From Psychrobacter sp. 28M-43 (GTDB lineage Bacteria > Pseudomonadota > Gammaproteobacteria > Pseudomonadales > Moraxellaceae): DNA of 64,000 nt. Below are positions 45,196-53,737 of the stretch, piece after piece. The stretch covers positions 620,001 through 684,000 of the forward strand of contig NZ_CP061739.1 of NCBI RefSeq assembly GCF_014770435.1. Reading direction: 5' to 3'. The number at the start of each line of letters is the position of its first letter. Within the stretch, counting starts at the first letter, position 1. The position numbers were made by a program, and so were the translations under genes. The notes beneath the pieces are model-generated. The model did not search any database and was not told the DNA's origin. It saw nothing but the letters and a program-made list of their open reading frames with translations.

Positions 45196-46032
45196 ATGAA
45201 TAAAACAACTTTTAAAATATCGAAGATGGACTGCCCTTCGGAGGAAAACCTAATCCGAATGAAATTAGAGGGCCACTCGAATATTGAACATCTTGAGTTC
45301 GACATTCCTAACCGTCAATTAACTGTGTTTCATCATGACAATATAGAAGGGATAGAGACTGCTATTCATGACCTAAAATTAGGAGACACCCTACTCTCGA
45401 CCGAAACCATTGACCCCTCTGATCCCAACAATAATTTTAAAATTGATGCTGACTCTAGTCACAAAAAAGATGCTGAGCAAAGAAAGCTACTATGGATAGT
45501 GCTGGTCATTAACTTTGCTTTCTTTATTATTGAAATGAGCACGGGACTGATTTCTCGTTCGATGGGGTTGGTCGCCGACAGCTTAGATATGTTAGCAGAT
45601 AGCTTGGTGTACGGAATTAGCTTATTTGCGGTCGGTGGAACGGTCATTAAGAAAAAACGGATTGCTAGAATTGCCGGATATTTTCAAATTACGCTAGCGA
45701 TTCTTGGTTTTTTAGAAGTACTAAGACGTTTCTTTGGCAATGAGCAGTTACCTGACTTTTCTACCATGATAGTCATATCGATTCTTGCGCTAATTGCAAA
45801 CTTGATTTGCCTCTATTTACTACAAAAATCGAAAAGCAAAGAAGGAGAAGAAGCCCATATGCAAGCCAGTATGATTTTCACTTCAAACGATGTGATTATC
45901 AATTTAGGGGTAATTGTTGCAGGGATTTTGGTTAATTGGTTACACTCTAGTACGCCTGATTTGATTATTGGTAGCATCGTATTTGCTTTAGTTATTCAGG
46001 GCGCCTTTAGAATATTGAAGTTGAGTAAGTAG
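45196..46032 (+). CDS. CDF-like cation transporter with HMA-like N-terminal domain
   Basis: From the ATG at 45196 the protein has 278 aa. The first 65 residues look like a heavy-metal-associated domain in which the second Cys is missing (KMDCPSEENLIR instead of CxxC). After a linker come about six membrane segments with the CDF-like motif VADSLDMLADSLVYGIS. It likely moves a divalent metal. The ORF can be extended upstream to 45058 without homology. It follows lspA by 234 bp. Specificity is unknown. Confidence 0.68.
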   Translation: MNKTTFKISKMDCPSEENLIRMKLEGHSNIEHLEFDIPNRQLTVFHHDNIEGIETAIHDLKLGDTLLSTETIDPSDPNNNFKIDADSSHKKDAEQRKLLWIVLVINFAFFIIEMSTGLISRSMGLVADSLDMLADSLVYGISLFAVGGTVIKKKRIARIAGYFQITLAILGFLEVLRRFFGNEQLPDFSTMIVISILALIANLICLYLLQKSKSKEGEEAHMQASMIFTSNDVIINLGVIVAGILVNWLHSSTPDLIIGSIVFALVIQGAFRILKLSK

Positions 46033-46131
46033 CCAAGCCTAATAACTGAAGCAAATAGCTCAAGTAAGTAGCTTAATTAAACCGCTAAGTGTAAAGTAAC
46101 TGGGTTTGAAGCAAATAAACATCATAAGGAT

Positions 46132-46257
46132 ATGAGACCTCAAGCAATGATTGAACAAACTTTAAATCTAGTCACCACCAAAGACCATCAGCAAGTTGCC
46201 GTTTGGCGAATAATAGATGATGAAGTCTTTGATAAGAATCTGGTGGTGGTCAACTAA
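46132..46257 (+). CDS. Small unassigned ORF (41 aa)
   Basis: AAGGA lies ahead of an ATG encoding MRPQAMIEQTLNLVTTKDHQ and 21 more residues. I recognise no family. It lies in a zone of decayed mobile DNA, so it may be the relic of a longer gene. Low confidence that it is expressed. Confidence 0.3.
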   Translation: MRPQAMIEQTLNLVTTKDHQQVAVWRIIDDEVFDKNLVVVN

Positions 46258-46404
46258 TTTAGGACACTAATAAAATTCAAACCTACATCGCCATTACTTA
46301 TAACCCTGAGTCGAGAACGGATAATAATTATAAGCGTTGGGGCAACTTTTATGACCGCCAAGATCTGTTAGTAGGTGACGAGTTGTGTCAGGTGGTTAAT
46401 TTTC

Positions 46405-46474
46405 AGAGACCTTCCTAAATTTTGTGTAAGTATTTAATCTAAACGTCAGTTACACAGAATCTGGGATGGTCTCT
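46405..46474. mobile_element. 70-bp MITE with IS256-like ends
   Basis: The left end AGAGACCTTCCTAAATTTTG and the right end, read inward AGAGACCATCCCAGATTCTG, are near-identical inverted repeats of about 25 bp (GAGACCnTCCnnnATTnTGTGTAA). The 20-bp interior has no coding capacity. The ends are like those of IS256-family elements. It abuts the IS630 transposase remnant at 46475. Confidence 0.7.
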
Positions 46475-46624
46475 CGTATTCTTTGGTTGCCACCCTACAG
46501 CCCTGATCTAAATCCCATTGAAAAGAAGTGGGCACAGGCAAAATTTCTACGTCAAGGCTGGATGGAGAATAATCTACCTAAGCTGTTTCATGATATGGGT
46601 TGTATCTCTTTTATTCTAGACTGA
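46475..46624 (+). pseudogene. IS630-family transposase, C-terminal remnant
   Basis: The frame reads RILWLPPYSPDLNPIEKKWA and then QAKFLRQGWMENNLPKLFHD before the stop. LPPYSPDLNPIE with its catalytic Glu is the hallmark of IS630/Tc1-type transposases. Only about 50 residues remain. The upstream part is replaced by the MITE, so it may be the point of insertion. Confidence 0.8.
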
Positions 46625-46661
46625 CTATAGTTAACTATCATATTATTATGAATCGAACAAT

Positions 46662-46871
46662 TTAGACTAGATCCTTAATATCTATATCCAATGCATCGCA
46701 AATATCATAGGCCTTTTTGAGAGTGACATTCTTCTCTCCACGCTCGATATTTCCCATATAACTTCGATCAATATCTGCCATCTCTGCCAGCACTTCTTGA
46801 GATATTCCTTTGCTTCTGCGCACATCACGGATACGCTTTCCAAAGGCTATCATGCGTTCATCTGTCTTCAT
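46662..46871 (-). CDS. XRE-family transcriptional regulator
   Basis: From the ATG at 46871 the protein has 69-70 aa and forms a single HTH_3 domain: AFGKRIRDVRRSKGISQEVLAEMADIDRSYMGNIERGEKN. This type includes phage CI-like and restriction controller proteins. It is divergent from the gene at 46956, with a shared palindrome between them. A longer frame (to 46898) has no family support. Confidence 0.85.
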   Translation of the reverse strand: MKTDERMIAFGKRIRDVRRSKGISQEVLAEMADIDRSYMGNIERGEKNVTLKKAYDICDALDIDIKDLV

Positions 46872-46919
46872 CTCACCAACCACTGCTAAAAATAGCAATA
46901 CTCACAGTGGTGGGCTATA

Positions 46920-46934
46920 ATATCCACGGGATAT
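46920..46934. promoter_or_regulatory. Putative operator between the XRE gene and the divergent gene
   Basis: ATATCC and GGATAT form an inverted repeat around ACG. The TATAAT that overlaps it (46916-46921) is a possible -10. Binding of the XRE protein here would control one or both divergent genes. A second pair, CCACTG and CAGTGG, flanks the 46880-46910 region. Confidence 0.5.
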
Positions 46935-46955
46935 AGTCGGTATTATGAGGTGAGT

Positions 46956-48248
46956 ATGAAAACAAAACTAGAGTATCAGCCAGATATAACAGAAACTAAT
47001 AAGCTGATCTGTGAGAGGTACTGGTTAAGAGAAGGCGATAAACGAAGTGGTTTTATATATACCTGTAAAGAAATAGGTCAAGAGTTTGATGTTAAGCATC
47101 AGGATATACCTAGTATCGTTAAAATAAATGCTCATCTTGTCGTACTAGACTGCCAATGCATAGACTGCGGTACAACTAAGATTTGCTATACTCGCTCACA
47201 GCTAACTCGATTGGATCTTATTAGATGGCGGTGTGATGATTGCAGGGCGGCGCTTGAAAAAAGAATGGATCAAGAGTACTTAGAGTATCGTCTTAAACAA
47301 GACCGTTTAGCAGAAGAAAAGAGACAGACCGCTCTAGAGTACATCAATCAATGCCGAAGCATTCAATTAAGCAGTATTCCTTCAGTCACTGAGCTTAACG
47401 ATGTGGATAAACTTCTACTCGCAGCGACTGTAGAGAGCCTAGGGGCAGATAATATAAGGAATACAGTCTCTCTACGTGACAATTTATCATTACCTTTATC
47501 ACCGTTCTCTAAATTAGATGAAGAGATACTACAGCATCTTTTTAACCGAAATCTGCTCATACTCGCTTCTGAAAATAGCTACGAATACGTAACTATCAAC
47601 GAAGAAAAAGAGCTAGAGATAGATTTCTATCAAGCGATCTTTGAGTTTGCTTATAGTATTGAGAATCTTACTAAAATCTTGATAAACGCTAAATCTCAGA
47701 AAAATACCAGTGCTCTAGTAGCGAATGATCAATTTAAGAACTGGTGTGAAAAGTTACAGCTAGGAGAGTGTTTAAGCTACCTGATTACTAGGTCAAGATT
47801 GAACTATCTAGCACCGCCTATTGGCGAAAAGCTAATTAGTATTCTCAGATCATGTTTAGCTGAATGCTCTGTATCAACCATGCATTATATCATTTGGAAG
47901 TCTGTGGAAAATGCTGCTGCATACGTGCAAAAACCAGGTATTACTCGAAAACATGCTTCAAATTCTGTTTCTGGTAATATAGAGAGAGTATTCAATAAAA
48001 TATACAGTGGTAGTTGGAGTCACAATAAATCTTTTCGCGATGCTAGCCACCCTCAGTCTGCAATGGCCAAAATATTTTTTGATTATGTATTTGCAGTAGA
48101 TGATGGTGGTTTTCACCATACTCTTGATGAGCTATTCAGCCCATATAGGTCCCAAAAAACTTTAGAGCAAGTAAGTTACGCAACTCTAGGAGATGCTAGA
48201 AGTACGAATTATTCAGTCACAATAGCTCTTGATATTAAACAATCATGA
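46956..48248 (+). CDS. Unknown protein with N-terminal zinc-ribbon-like motif
   Basis: The 430-aa protein starts at ATG 46956 (GAGG 6 bases ahead). Residues about 65-105 have paired Cys (LDCQCIDCGTTKIC and RWRCDDCR) that look like a zinc ribbon, followed by a charged helix (EKRMDQEYLEYRLKQDRLAEEKR). Beyond that I find no catalytic or membrane signal. Near 340-375 is a basic patch (RKHASNSVSGNIERVFNK). It is next to an XRE regulator on the island's right arm, a setting common to phage-defence or addiction genes, but I cannot assign a function. Confidence 0.6.
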   Translation: MKTKLEYQPDITETNKLICERYWLREGDKRSGFIYTCKEIGQEFDVKHQDIPSIVKINAHLVVLDCQCIDCGTTKICYTRSQLTRLDLIRWRCDDCRAALEKRMDQEYLEYRLKQDRLAEEKRQTALEYINQCRSIQLSSIPSVTELNDVDKLLLAATVESLGADNIRNTVSLRDNLSLPLSPFSKLDEEILQHLFNRNLLILASENSYEYVTINEEKELEIDFYQAIFEFAYSIENLTKILINAKSQKNTSALVANDQFKNWCEKLQLGECLSYLITRSRLNYLAPPIGEKLISILRSCLAECSVSTMHYIIWKSVENAAAYVQKPGITRKHASNSVSGNIERVFNKIYSGSWSHNKSFRDASHPQSAMAKIFFDYVFAVDDGGFHHTLDELFSPYRSQKTLEQVSYATLGDARSTNYSVTIALDIKQS

Positions 48249-48376
48249 TTTACCGATGTCTAAATCACTAATACAATTAAATCAGCCGAATAAGACATAG
48301 CAATGAGAGAAAGATTGTCTAGATAGAAGACTATCTGACTTGCTGAACAATTTTATTACTACTGATAGGAGCTAGT

Positions 48377-48625
48377 ATGGAAGATTCTAAATTTGAAGCA
48401 TCGATTACCGATGATCGTCCTATCCTCGTTAGCAAACAAGAAATAGAAAAGCGCCGCCGCATTAACTTTGATACTTTGGGCAGCTTCGCAGTCGATAATA
48501 TTCCTATTAACCCAGATACTCAGCACATCTTTCAAGACTTTGAGGAAGGTAAAATTGCAACTAGCAAGGAAGTAAAAGCTTTGCTACATGCTCACTATAC
48601 TAAGATAGCGCTCGAAGATAATTAG
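48377..48625 (+). CDS. VbhA-like antitoxin, without a visible toxin
   Basis: The 82-aa acidic protein has the pattern of VbhA-type Fic antitoxins: KRRRINFDTLGSFAVDNIPINPDTQHIFQDF, then EGKIATSKEVKALLHAHY. In those pairs the antitoxin gene lies just before a Fic toxin gene. Here no Fic frame (HPFxxGNGR) follows in the next 750 bp. AGGAG lies ahead of the ATG. It could be an orphan, or an unrelated small regulator. Confidence 0.5.
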   Translation: MEDSKFEASITDDRPILVSKQEIEKRRRINFDTLGSFAVDNIPINPDTQHIFQDFEEGKIATSKEVKALLHAHYTKIALEDN

Positions 48626-49376
48626 CTCTTATAGTTTGAGCCCGACGTTGCTAAGCTATTATAGTATTGCTTTTCACAGCCAGTATCGAAAGATGAAACA
48701 TAATTAATTGTGCTATTCAATCATATTTATCAAATCATTTCACCTATGTAAGATTACTAGTCCAGTATCACTAACTCTCGTCCAGCCATCTCCGAAATAA
48801 AGAATAACTATTCTGCCCACAAACATAATAATGCTATAGCTAGTCAGCTTATTCGCTTAGTGAATAGATAAGCATTAAGACCTAATATCACCGTGGTGAA
48901 TTACATCCTTGGGTCTGCTTCTATCTACACTCGCGTGCTTTAATATTACCATCATTATATCCGTGTTCATATGATTCGATATCTTGCAACTGACAATACT
49001 ATGTGCAAAGACGTTAATGATAAACATGAATAGCAGAAAACTACTTTTACTTCTACCTATCTGACATAGATAAAATCTACTGGATTAGAGGATGGTACGA
49101 TTGATCAAAAGTAACCATTAATAGATAGACGTAGCGAAGCGCATCATGTCCGCGTTTATAGCTTAGATAGGATGATATTAGAAAGAATGCTTCTGAAGAT
49201 GTGAAAGATACCTGAAAAACTTAATTGTTATGATACCTAATTGATAGAACGACCATTATCTTTTGGATAGGTAAAAGTGATTTGTTCTGATAGGTTGTAA
49301 TAATCACCGAAGTGATAGTTTTAATTTAGATGCCTACAAATAATATAGCGATGTACACTATTAGAATAAGAGGTTT
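48626..49376. other. Long gene-poor stretch at the right island end
   Basis: About 750 bp without a supportable gene. Frames are short and no known protein motif is visible on either strand. It contains a TGTACA at 49352-49357, as near the left end. It may be decayed DNA, perhaps where a toxin gene was lost. Confidence 0.5.
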
Positions 49377-49805
49377 CTAGCATGTCAACCTATAAGGAGA
49401 TGTGTGAATTTCATGTAAAGCACTGGCAAAAAAGCCATGAGCGAACTCAATTCTGGCAGGTTTATCATTTTGAGCTGGAAAATACTCGGGTTCTCCATCA
49501 CTACGAACCAATATAACTTGCTGATCAGCGAATAAAGTATTAAATAACTGTATGAGCCAATCGGTAGCTAATCGTTCGCCATCAACTACCAATTCTGCTG
49601 TGTGAGTATTGTCAAATTGAGTAATAGACAACTCTTGCCACTGACTTCTTAATTCGTTTAAATCCTCGTCTTTATCGAGGCACAGTCTATTATTAGGAAC
49701 ATTTTTAGTATGACTCCCTAGTTGAATAAGTTGTTGTAGCAACGAACTTGCTTCAGTAGGAGAAAGTAAATCAGAAAAATTAATTTTATTATCGGATAGA
49801 TTCAT
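49377..49805 (-). pseudogene. epmC: N-terminal half of the native epmC, cut by the island
   Basis: The 142-aa frame has an N-terminal extension of about 70 residues and then the EpmC domain: ATDWLIQLFNTLFADQQVIL, VRSDGEPEYFPAQ, and ARIEFAHGFFASALHEI. E. coli YfcM continues HEISHWCIAG at this point, but here the frame continues HTSPYRLTC and stops. The missing part lies at 15915-16272. The His-Glu of the metal motif is on this side and the next His on the other, so neither half can bind metal as the intact enzyme does. Confidence 0.92.
49408..49419. other. Right island junction (att core)
   Basis: ATTTCATGTAAA here matches the left junction in 10 of 12 bases. On the minus strand it encodes the LHEI part of EpmC. 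Beyond it (lower coordinates) the frame runs into island sequence giving HTSPYRLTC and a stop. Confidence 0.75.
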
Positions 49806-49987
49806 AGAGAAGACATTGACTTAATAAATACTAAAGACAAAAAACTTTAGGTAAAAAGGTAAGTAGTAAAAGAGCTTAAACAAATTTACTATCAAAAAAT
49901 CTTAACATACTAGCGCTAGCAGAATATGGCACTTTCCGTTAGTATGGCAGGCAATATTATACACCGTTTTTATGAATGAGGCCGCGC

Positions 49988-50581
49988 ATGTCAAGCACTC
50001 CAGAAACTAAACCGTCAGCACTTCACGCTGACAATAAAAAAGCGCCTGTATCTACTGGCATGCCTGAGCATATTTCTTTAGATAAGTGGGCAGACACTGT
50101 TTATGAATGGTCAGGAGAGGTAAAACCAAGCTCGTTTTATCGTCTTGCTACTACTCTGAGCACTGAACATGAGCAGTCAGATATACAGCTCAACGCTAAC
50201 TTGTATCGTCGTAACAACGTCTTGCATTTAGCATTTACTTTGACAGGTGATGTTTGGCTAACTTGTCAGCGCTGTTTACAACCAATCGCTATAGACTTGT
50301 CTGATGATTATGACATCGCGCTACTCGAAAACGATAGCCAGGTTCGCCTAGTCAAAGATGAACAAGATTATTTATTACTGGATGAAATCGTCACCGAGCA
50401 ATCTCCAGAGCGTCTGCTACCATTTAAGAAATTGGTAGAAGACGAGATCTTGCTCAAAACACCAATGGCACCAAAGCACGACGATTGTGAGATGTCTGTT
50501 GAGCAGTTTGGTGAAATACCAGAAGAAGAGGAAGGTGAAAATCCTTTTGCTGCTTTAGCTTCGCTAAAAGGCAAACTATAA
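49988..50581 (+). CDS. yceD: YceD family protein (DUF177), 23S rRNA accumulation protein
   Basis: From ATG 49988 the protein has 197 aa. It has the DUF177 Cys pair (LTCQRCLQP) in the middle and LPFKKLVEDEILLKTPMAPKHDDC near the end. YceD/Rlf proteins affect 23S rRNA levels and are nearly always followed by rpmF, as here. An upstream in-frame ATG at 49976 is the alternative start. Confidence 0.88.
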   Translation: MSSTPETKPSALHADNKKAPVSTGMPEHISLDKWADTVYEWSGEVKPSSFYRLATTLSTEHEQSDIQLNANLYRRNNVLHLAFTLTGDVWLTCQRCLQPIAIDLSDDYDIALLENDSQVRLVKDEQDYLLLDEIVTEQSPERLLPFKKLVEDEILLKTPMAPKHDDCEMSVEQFGEIPEEEEGENPFAALASLKGKL

Positions 50582-50677
50582 GCGCCAAAATTATCTACTC
50601 GATGCATTTAAAAAACCTTTTATCAGCTTTGTACAGAAGAGTGCGAGGCAGGGCTTTATTAATTTAATAAACATGCG

Positions 50678-50683
50678 TATAAT
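50678..50683 (+). promoter_or_regulatory. Possible -10 element before rpmF
   Basis: TATAAT at 50678-50683 with TG a few bases before it. The -35 region is weak. A promoter here would give a 210-nt leader that contains GCAAC/GTTGC. Low-confidence consensus call. Confidence 0.35.
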
Positions 50684-50899
50684 GTCCGGTTTATTGCATT
50701 CGAGCAACCTGTTGCTTGCTGATAGAAACTGACTGGGTAAATTTTTTATAAAATTCAGCCTTGGTCAGTGCTTTATGTGAGTGGCAATCTATTTAACTAA
50801 TGATGCTTAAGACTTAGGTTGTTGTGATTATATAGCCTCTGTCAGTATCGACTTAAGCTGAATTTCAAGCTTATCCCTTTTAAGTATAGGAGCTATATC

Positions 50900-51082
50900 A
50901 TGGCTGTTCAAAAAAGTCGTAAAAGCCGTTCTCGTCGTGACATGCGCCGTTCACATCACCGTATGGAAATTGCTGAACTAAGCGTAGATGCTACTACTGG
51001 TGAAAAACATCGTCGTCATCACATGACTAAAGATGGTTTCTACCGTGGTCGTCAACTGTTCAAAGTCAGCCAAGACGCCTAA
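50900..51082 (+). CDS. rpmF: 50S ribosomal protein L32
   Basis: The 60-aa protein begins [20 protein letters not shown] and lacks the CxxC zinc pairs of some L32, which is the form found in this group. L32 is a small 50S protein. AGGAG precedes the ATG. The yceD-rpmF-fabD order couples ribosome and lipid synthesis genes. Confidence 0.96.
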   Translation: MAVQKSRKSRSRRDMRRSHHRMEIAELSVDATTGEKHRRHHMTKDGFYRGRQLFKVSQDA

Positions 51083-51180
51083 GACATTGGCTCTATGATA
51101 GCTTAGGCGAAGATGATAATAGTACTGGTGACTATTATTGTTTTTGCCTAGTTATTATTAGTCAATAAGCTTTGAGCTAA

Positions 51181-51236
51181 AAAAAGCCAAGTTATTTCGC
51201 TATCATATATTATGTGGCTGGATAACTTGGCTTTTT
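51181..51236. terminator. Terminator after rpmF
   Basis: AAAAAGCCAAGTTAT (51181-51195) and ATAACTTGGCTTTTT (51222-51236) form a perfect 15-bp stem with a 26-nt loop, ending in a T-run. It lies about 100 bp after the rpmF stop and separates it from fabD. Confidence 0.8.
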
Positions 51237-51507
51237 GTTATTTATAACTAGACTTATTGCTTAATTCGCTTGTTATTTTTAGTAGATTTAAAAATGTGCT
51301 GATATAATCTGCTCCTTTAATTTGGGCAGCGTTACTCTTGCTGTTTGGTTTGCATCCGCTATGATAATAGTGTCTGTCAGTGTATAGTTTACTGACAATC
51401 CGTTTTCTTACATAAATACTTGAAGTAGCGGCTTTGTATAACATCTAATAATATAATACCCCCCATTGTTTTTAGGGATATTTCTAATCAGATAAGGAAT
51501 ATTGGTT

Positions 51508-52476
51508 ATGGCTTCTGTACCCGATATGGTAAAAAAGCAACCCGCTCGTATCGCGGTCATTTTTCCTGGACAAGGATCTCAAGCAGTCGCGATGACGAGC
51601 GAGCTTGCTGAAATCTATCCAGAGATACGTGATACATTTACCGAAGCGAGTGATGCGCTTGGTGAGGATTTGTGGGCAATCTGTCAGGACGAAGAAAAAC
51701 TCAATCAAACCCAATATACTCAGCCTGCGCTTTTGACAGCTAGTATTGCTATTTGGCGTGTCCTACAACAAAAAATAGAAGAGACGCCTTGTTATTTAGC
51801 TGGTCACTCTCTAGGCGAGTACAGTGCCCTGTGTGCTGCCAATGTGATATCGCTGGGTGATGCAGTCACTTTAGTACATAAGCGCGGTCAGTTGATGCAA
51901 GAGGCCGTTGTAGGTGTCGATACTGCTATGGCTGCAGTACTAGGACTAGAAGATAACCGAGTCGAAAACTTGTGTGAGCAAGCAACCGAACACGTCGAAG
52001 ATGCGGTAGTCGGTGCAGCCAATTTCAATAGTCCAGGACAAGTGGTTATCTCGGGTAACGCTGCTGGTGTTAATGCTGTTATTGATAAAGTCAAAAATAC
52101 TGGCAAGAAATCTGTTCCTCTAAAAGTGAGTGTGCCATCTCATTGCGCACTTATGGAACCTGCCAGCAATGCATTGGCTGAGATATTAGCGGGTATCAAG
52201 TTTGATCAGGCAACCATTCCTGTTATACAAAATCGCTATGCACGCGTTGAAACCAGTGCGGTTGGAATCAAGCAAGCATTGACTGAACAGCTGAGTGAGC
52301 CAGTATTGTGGTCAAAAACCATGCAAGAGTTAGCTGATAAGCAAATTAATATCTTAATCGAATGCGGCAGTGGTAATGTACTGAGCAATTTGGCGAAGCG
52401 TCAGGCGCAGCCAATCGCCAGCTATCCTACTGACAAGCCTGCCCGTCTAGAAAAATTATTGGAGGTGTTATCATGA
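51508..52476 (+). CDS. fabD: Malonyl-CoA:ACP transacylase
   Basis: From ATG 51508 the protein has 322 aa. It has AVIFPGQGSQ near the start, the catalytic Ser101 in GHSLGEYSAL, and the VSVPSHCALM segment with the catalytic His. It loads malonyl groups onto ACP to start fatty-acid elongation. AAGGA gives 10-base spacing to 51508, better than the TTG at 51502. It overlaps fabG by 4 bp. Confidence 0.96.
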   Translation: MASVPDMVKKQPARIAVIFPGQGSQAVAMTSELAEIYPEIRDTFTEASDALGEDLWAICQDEEKLNQTQYTQPALLTASIAIWRVLQQKIEETPCYLAGHSLGEYSALCAANVISLGDAVTLVHKRGQLMQEAVVGVDTAMAAVLGLEDNRVENLCEQATEHVEDAVVGAANFNSPGQVVISGNAAGVNAVIDKVKNTGKKSVPLKVSVPSHCALMEPASNALAEILAGIKFDQATIPVIQNRYARVETSAVGIKQALTEQLSEPVLWSKTMQELADKQINILIECGSGNVLSNLAKRQAQPIASYPTDKPARLEKLLEVLS

Positions 52477-53201
52477 GCCGTACGATTACATTAGTAACTG
52501 GCGCCAGCCGAGGTATTGGCAAGGCAGTGGCCAAGCGTTTTGCTAAAGAAGGACATTTTGTCATTGGAACTGCGACCACTGAAAAAGGCGCTGAGCTTAT
52601 CGATGACTACCTGCATGATACTGGTGGTATTGGTCGTGTTTTAGACGTACGTGATACTGCTCAAATTGACAAACTGTTTGAAGAGATTGAAAGCGTCTAT
52701 GGTGCGGTACAAGTATTGGTTAACAATGCTGGTATCACTCAAGATGGCCTACTGATGCGCATGAAAGATGAAGATTGGGAAAATGTTATCGATACCAATT
52801 TGACATCGGTATATCGCATGAGTAAACGTGCCGTACGCGGTATGATGAAAGCACGCCGTGGCCGCATTATTAACATCACCTCTGTCGTCGCTCAAATGGG
52901 CAATGCGGGCCAATCTAACTACGCGGCGACCAAAGCTGGCGTAGAAGGGTTTAGCCGTACGCTCGCACGTGAGATTGGTTCACGCCAAGTAACCATCAAC
53001 TGCGTGGCACCAGGCTTGATCGAAACAGATATGACAGATGAGCTTGATGAGCGCCTATTGAACTCTATGTTAGATGCTGTGCCTATCAGTCGTCTTGGTC
53101 AGCCAGAGGACATCGCTGCAGCGGTACATTTCTTGGCTAGCGACGAGGCTAGCTATATCACAGGCGCTGTTATTCCTGTCAATGGTGGCATGTATATGTA
53201 G
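52473..53201 (+). CDS. fabG: 3-oxoacyl-ACP reductase
   Basis: The 242-aa protein is a classic short-chain dehydrogenase: TGASRGIGKAVA for NADPH, NNAGIT, the catalytic Ser in NITSV, YAATKAG with Tyr and Lys, and NGGMYM at the end. It reduces beta-ketoacyl-ACP. ATGA overlap with fabD suggests coupling. Confidence 0.97.
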   Translation: MSRTITLVTGASRGIGKAVAKRFAKEGHFVIGTATTEKGAELIDDYLHDTGGIGRVLDVRDTAQIDKLFEEIESVYGAVQVLVNNAGITQDGLLMRMKDEDWENVIDTNLTSVYRMSKRAVRGMMKARRGRIINITSVVAQMGNAGQSNYAATKAGVEGFSRTLAREIGSRQVTINCVAPGLIETDMTDELDERLLNSMLDAVPISRLGQPEDIAAAVHFLASDEASYITGAVIPVNGGMYM

Positions 53202-53295
53202 TCAATATACGAGCGTTACATAGTTATAATAAAAAACTGTGTGAACGAGTGTAAACTATAATAAAGGGTGCTATAATGACGGATACTTTTGAGTC

Positions 53296-53321
53296 AAAGC
53301 CCTGTATGATAGCAGGGCTTT
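53296..53321 (+). terminator. Hairpin after fabG
   Basis: AAAGCCCTG (53296-53304) pairs with CAGGGCTTT (53313-53321) around 8 nt. The tail TATTAG is a poor T-run, so it may act as an attenuator between fabG and acpP. Confidence 0.55.
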
Positions 53322-53471
53322 ATTAGACATCAGACAGACTGTATAACATGTCATAGAGTACTCAGACAGCATTGCTGGTCTGGCAAACGCATTTTATATA
53401 CCATGCTATAGCGTTAAATAAGGCGATATAGCAGTTTATTAAAAATAATAGATGATAACGGAGTGATCTAC

Positions 53472-53708
53472 ATGAGTAATGATATCGAGCTAAGAGTAAA
53501 AGCAGCAGTAGCTGAGCAACTAGGTATGAATGTTGAAGACATCAACAACGATGCTTCATTCATGGAAGACCTAGGTGCAGATTCTTTAGACCTAGTTGAA
53601 TTGGTTATGTCATTTGAAAGTGATTTTGGTATCACTATTCCTGATGAAGATTCTGCAGAATTGACTACTGTTCAAAAAGCAATCGATTACGTACAAGCCC
53701 AACTATAA
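53472..53708 (+). CDS. acpP: Acyl carrier protein
   Basis: The 78-aa acidic protein has [12 protein letters not shown] with Ser38, which carries the phosphopantetheine arm. It shuttles acyl chains in fatty-acid synthesis. The ATG at 53472 is used; the GTG at 53463 lacks homology. It follows fabG by 270 bp with a hairpin between. Confidence 0.97.
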   Translation: MSNDIELRVKAAVAEQLGMNVEDINNDASFMEDLGADSLDLVELVMSFESDFGITIPDEDSAELTTVQKAIDYVQAQL

Positions 53709-53737
53709 TCTGCTACTTATTTAGCAGATTTATAATG

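Larger units (their letters stand above)
16262..49418. mobile_element. Genomic island of about 33 kb inserted in epmC
   Basis: The interval between the two halves of epmC is one unit of inserted DNA. It carries a recombinase operon and an epmC homologue at the left end, a metal/envelope cargo interrupted by IS elements in the middle, and regulator and addiction-like genes at the right end. No conjugation or phage structural genes are seen, so it is likely a non-conjugative integrative element. The recombinase part is clearly more AT-rich than the metal cargo, which suggests a mixed origin. Confidence 0.88.

Noticed and set aside
16262..49418. Conjugative element
   Set aside because: No relaxase, coupling protein or type IV secretion genes are seen in the island.
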